Assembly: GCA_003663525.1 (NCBI GenBank)
Contig: QMUF01000068.1
Coordinates: forward strand, 1 to 7,660
DNA from: Thermococci archaeon
GTDB taxonomy: Archaea; Methanobacteriota_B; Thermococci; Thermococcales; Thermococcaceae
Length of the DNA stretch: 7,660 bases
Direction: 5' to 3'
The notes beneath the pieces are model-generated. The model was not told the origin of the DNA. It was given only the letters and a program-made list of their open reading frames with translations, and ran no database searches. Below are positions 6,178-7,660 of this stretch, in pieces (position 1 is the stretch's first letter; each line of letters begins with the position of its first letter). The translations under genes were made by a program, and so were the position numbers.

Positions 6178-6518
6178 GGGATCCATATCTGTATGTTGAA
6201 GATATTCTTAAGTCAATTGAAAAAATAAAACGTTACACTGCTGGCATGTCTTTCGGAGATTTCATAAGAGATGAGAAAACTATCGACGCAGTCTTAAGAA
6301 ATTTGGAAATTATAAGAGAAGCTGCCAAAAATGCTCCAGAAGAAATCAGACAAAAATATTCTCAAATCCCCTGGAAAGAGATCGCTGGAATGAGAGACAG
6401 ACTTATTCATGCTTATTTTGGGGTTGATTTGGAGATTGTCTGGCAAACTATAGTCTCAGATTTGCCAAAGCTGGAATTCGAGTTAATCAAAATTATCAAG
6501 AAGGAGGGACAAAAATGA
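6174..6518 (+). CDS. HepT-type HEPN toxin (DUF86)
   Basis: A 114-residue all-helical HEPN protein of the HepT/DUF86 family, predicted to be an RNase toxin. [13 protein letters not shown] around 73-85 carries the RNase motif R-x4-H (R74, H79) and the tyrosine of the extended R-x4-H-x-Y form (Y81). In characterised HepT-MntA systems that tyrosine is the one AMPylated by MntA. The [15 protein letters not shown] block is typical of the family. The motif is intact, so I infer a functional toxin. It begins in an ATGA overlap with mntA and has a strong GAGGTGA site (6160-6166). It ends in another ATGA overlap with mevalonate kinase, with the ribosome site of that gene inside its last codons. Target RNA is unknown. 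Confidence 0.88.
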   Translation: MRDPYLYVEDILKSIEKIKRYTAGMSFGDFIRDEKTIDAVLRNLEIIREAAKNAPEEIRQKYSQIPWKEIAGMRDRLIHAYFGVDLEIVWQTIVSDLPKLEFELIKIIKKEGQK

Positions 6519-7516
6519 GAGTACTCGCTTCAGCACCGGCTAAAATCATTCTTTTTGGAGAGCACAGTGTTGTTTATGGAAAACCCGCTATAGCGGCAGC
6601 TATTGATTTGAGAACTTATGTAAGAGCTGAATTCAATAAAAATAGGAGAATAAGGATAGAGGCAAAGGATATAAGGACTCCTGGCCTAACAGTTTCTTTC
6701 TCAGAAGATCAAATATATTTTGAAACCGATTATGGAAAGGCCGCAGAGGTTTTGAGCTATGTAAGAGAGGCTATAAACCTCGTTATGGAAGAAACGGGAA
6801 AGCAGAAGGGAGTAACAGTTTCTATAACTTCCCAAATTCCCGTAGGTGCTGGCCTTGGAAGTTCAGCTGCTGTAGCAGTTGCAACTATTGGAGCAGTTTC
6901 AAAGCTTTTGGACTTGGAGCTGAGCAATGCGGAGATAGCCAAACTTGGACACAAAGTGGAGCTCCTCGTGCAAGGTGCGTCGAGTGGAATTGACCCGACG
7001 GTTTCCGCTGTTGGTGGTTTTCTTTACTACCAAAATGGATCCTTTGAAAGTCTGCCAGTGGTGGAGCTTCCAATAGTGGTTGGCTACACAGGTTCAAGTG
7101 GCTCCACAAAAGAACTAGTTGCAAAAGTCAGAAGAAACTATGAGGAGATGCCCGAGATAATTGAGCCAATCCTCAATTCGATGGGCAAGCTCGTGGAAAA
7201 GGCCAGAGAAGTCATCCTTGCAGAGTACGACAAGGAAATCAAGTTCAAACTCCTCGGGACGTTAATGAACATAAATCACGGCCTCCTTGACGCCCTTGGT
7301 GTCTCAACAAAAAGCCTAAGCGACTTGGTGTATGCTTCAAGGGAAGCTGGAGCTTTGGGGGCCAAGATAACCGGTGCCGGTGGTGGTGGCTGTATGTACG
7401 CTTTAGCTCCAGGAAAGCAAAGTGAAGTTGCAACAGCAATAAAGATTGCCGGAGGAATGCCGATAGTAACAAAGATAAGCAGAGAAGGGCTCAGAATTGA
7501 AGATATCGTACAATAA
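6515..7516 (+). CDS. mvk: mevalonate kinase
   Basis: A 333-residue GHMP-family kinase that phosphorylates (R)-mevalonate with ATP to give 5-phosphomevalonate, in the pathway to archaeal ether-lipid isoprenoids. All three GHMP motifs are present: [15 protein letters not shown] (8-22), the glycine-rich ATP loop [15 protein letters not shown] (109-123), and [11 protein letters not shown] (284-294). The catalytic Asp is D160 in [13 protein letters not shown]. Length is usual for archaeal enzymes. The start overlaps the stop of the HEPN gene (ATGA) and is served by GGAGG at 6503-6507 inside that gene. I see no convincing separate promoter, so expression probably depends on the promoter at 5475 or on read-through from the MEMO gene. 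A T-rich tract follows the stop. Confidence 0.95.
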   Translation: MRVLASAPAKIILFGEHSVVYGKPAIAAAIDLRTYVRAEFNKNRRIRIEAKDIRTPGLTVSFSEDQIYFETDYGKAAEVLSYVREAINLVMEETGKQKGVTVSITSQIPVGAGLGSSAAVAVATIGAVSKLLDLELSNAEIAKLGHKVELLVQGASSGIDPTVSAVGGFLYYQNGSFESLPVVELPIVVGYTGSSGSTKELVAKVRRNYEEMPEIIEPILNSMGKLVEKAREVILAEYDKEIKFKLLGTLMNINHGLLDALGVSTKSLSDLVYASREAGALGAKITGAGGGGCMYALAPGKQSEVATAIKIAGGMPIVTKISREGLRIEDIVQ

Positions 7517-7518
7517 TG

Positions 7519-7557
7519 CTTATTTTTGTTCGCTCTTTTACTCTTGCTTCTTTTTAT
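7519..7557 (+). terminator. T-rich terminator after mevalonate kinase
   Basis: A tract with repeated T runs (five at 7523-7527, four at 7536-7539, five at 7551-7555), interspersed mainly with C and G, begins right after the stop. Multiple U-tracts without a hairpin are the usual Thermococcales terminator. It probably ends the whole MEMO to mevalonate kinase series. Confidence 0.6.
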
Positions 7558-7630
7558 TAACGGAATCATTGAAAATGCAGTTGGAAAGTAATAACTCCCG
7601 AAAAAAATGTAATAAATTAAAATTCATAAA

Positions 7631-7644
7631 AGAAAATTTATAAG
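7631..7644 (+). promoter_or_regulatory. BRE/TATA promoter of a gene beyond the window
   Basis: AGAAAA directly followed by TTTATAAG is a strong Thermococcales promoter core. Transcription would begin about 7665, just outside the window. The stretch between the terminator and this box (7558-7630) is AT-rich and I see no gene in it. Confidence 0.55.
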
Positions 7645-7660
7645 TTTTGAAGTCAAAAAT

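Overview
The window looks like chromosomal DNA of a hyperthermophilic euryarchaeon of the order Thermococcales (Pyrococcus, Thermococcus or Palaeococcus). Three things point there: an ADP-dependent phosphofructokinase of the Pyrococcus type, a XerA recombinase very like the Pyrococcus one, and archaeal signals throughout (GGAGG or GGTGA ribosome sites, BRE/TATA boxes, T-rich terminators). The base composition is AT-rich. The species cannot be fixed from this stretch.

Layout. Bases 1-904 hold a promoter, a small hairpin and a gene for a Toprim-domain protein with a long coiled coil. Bases 933-1769 encode the tyrosine recombinase XerA on the same strand, probably in the same transcript. The convergent gap 1770-1858 carries a four-copy 7-bp tandem repeat inside an inverted repeat, plus a T-run that can end pfkC. 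On the minus strand, 1859-3244 is pfkC (ADP-dependent phosphofructokinase), with a near-consensus Thermococcales glycolytic operator just before its start codon. Bases 3332-4045, also minus, encode a maleate isomerase/Asp-Glu racemase-like enzyme.

A 95-bp divergent gap leads into a plus-strand series: a MEMO-family protein (4141-5019); a small membrane protein whose reading frame is broken at 5330, leaving its fourth membrane segment downstream (to 5464); then a tight cluster of nucleotidyltransferase, MntA-type nucleotidyltransferase, HepT-type HEPN protein and mevalonate kinase (5510-7516). The last four genes overlap one another by ATGA. A T-rich terminator follows, and the window ends in the promoter of a gene lying outside it.

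How the genes fit together. PfkC serves the modified Embden-Meyerhof pathway and seems to be under sugar-responsive control. MEMO and mevalonate kinase are often neighbours in archaea; mevalonate kinase feeds isoprenoid lipid synthesis. Here a MNT/MNT/HEPN toxin-antitoxin-like module sits between them and is translationally coupled to mevalonate kinase. That arrangement, together with the broken membrane protein next to it, is the most unusual thing in the window. I found no CRISPR array, tRNA, rRNA or insertion sequence, and no clearly undescribed large system.
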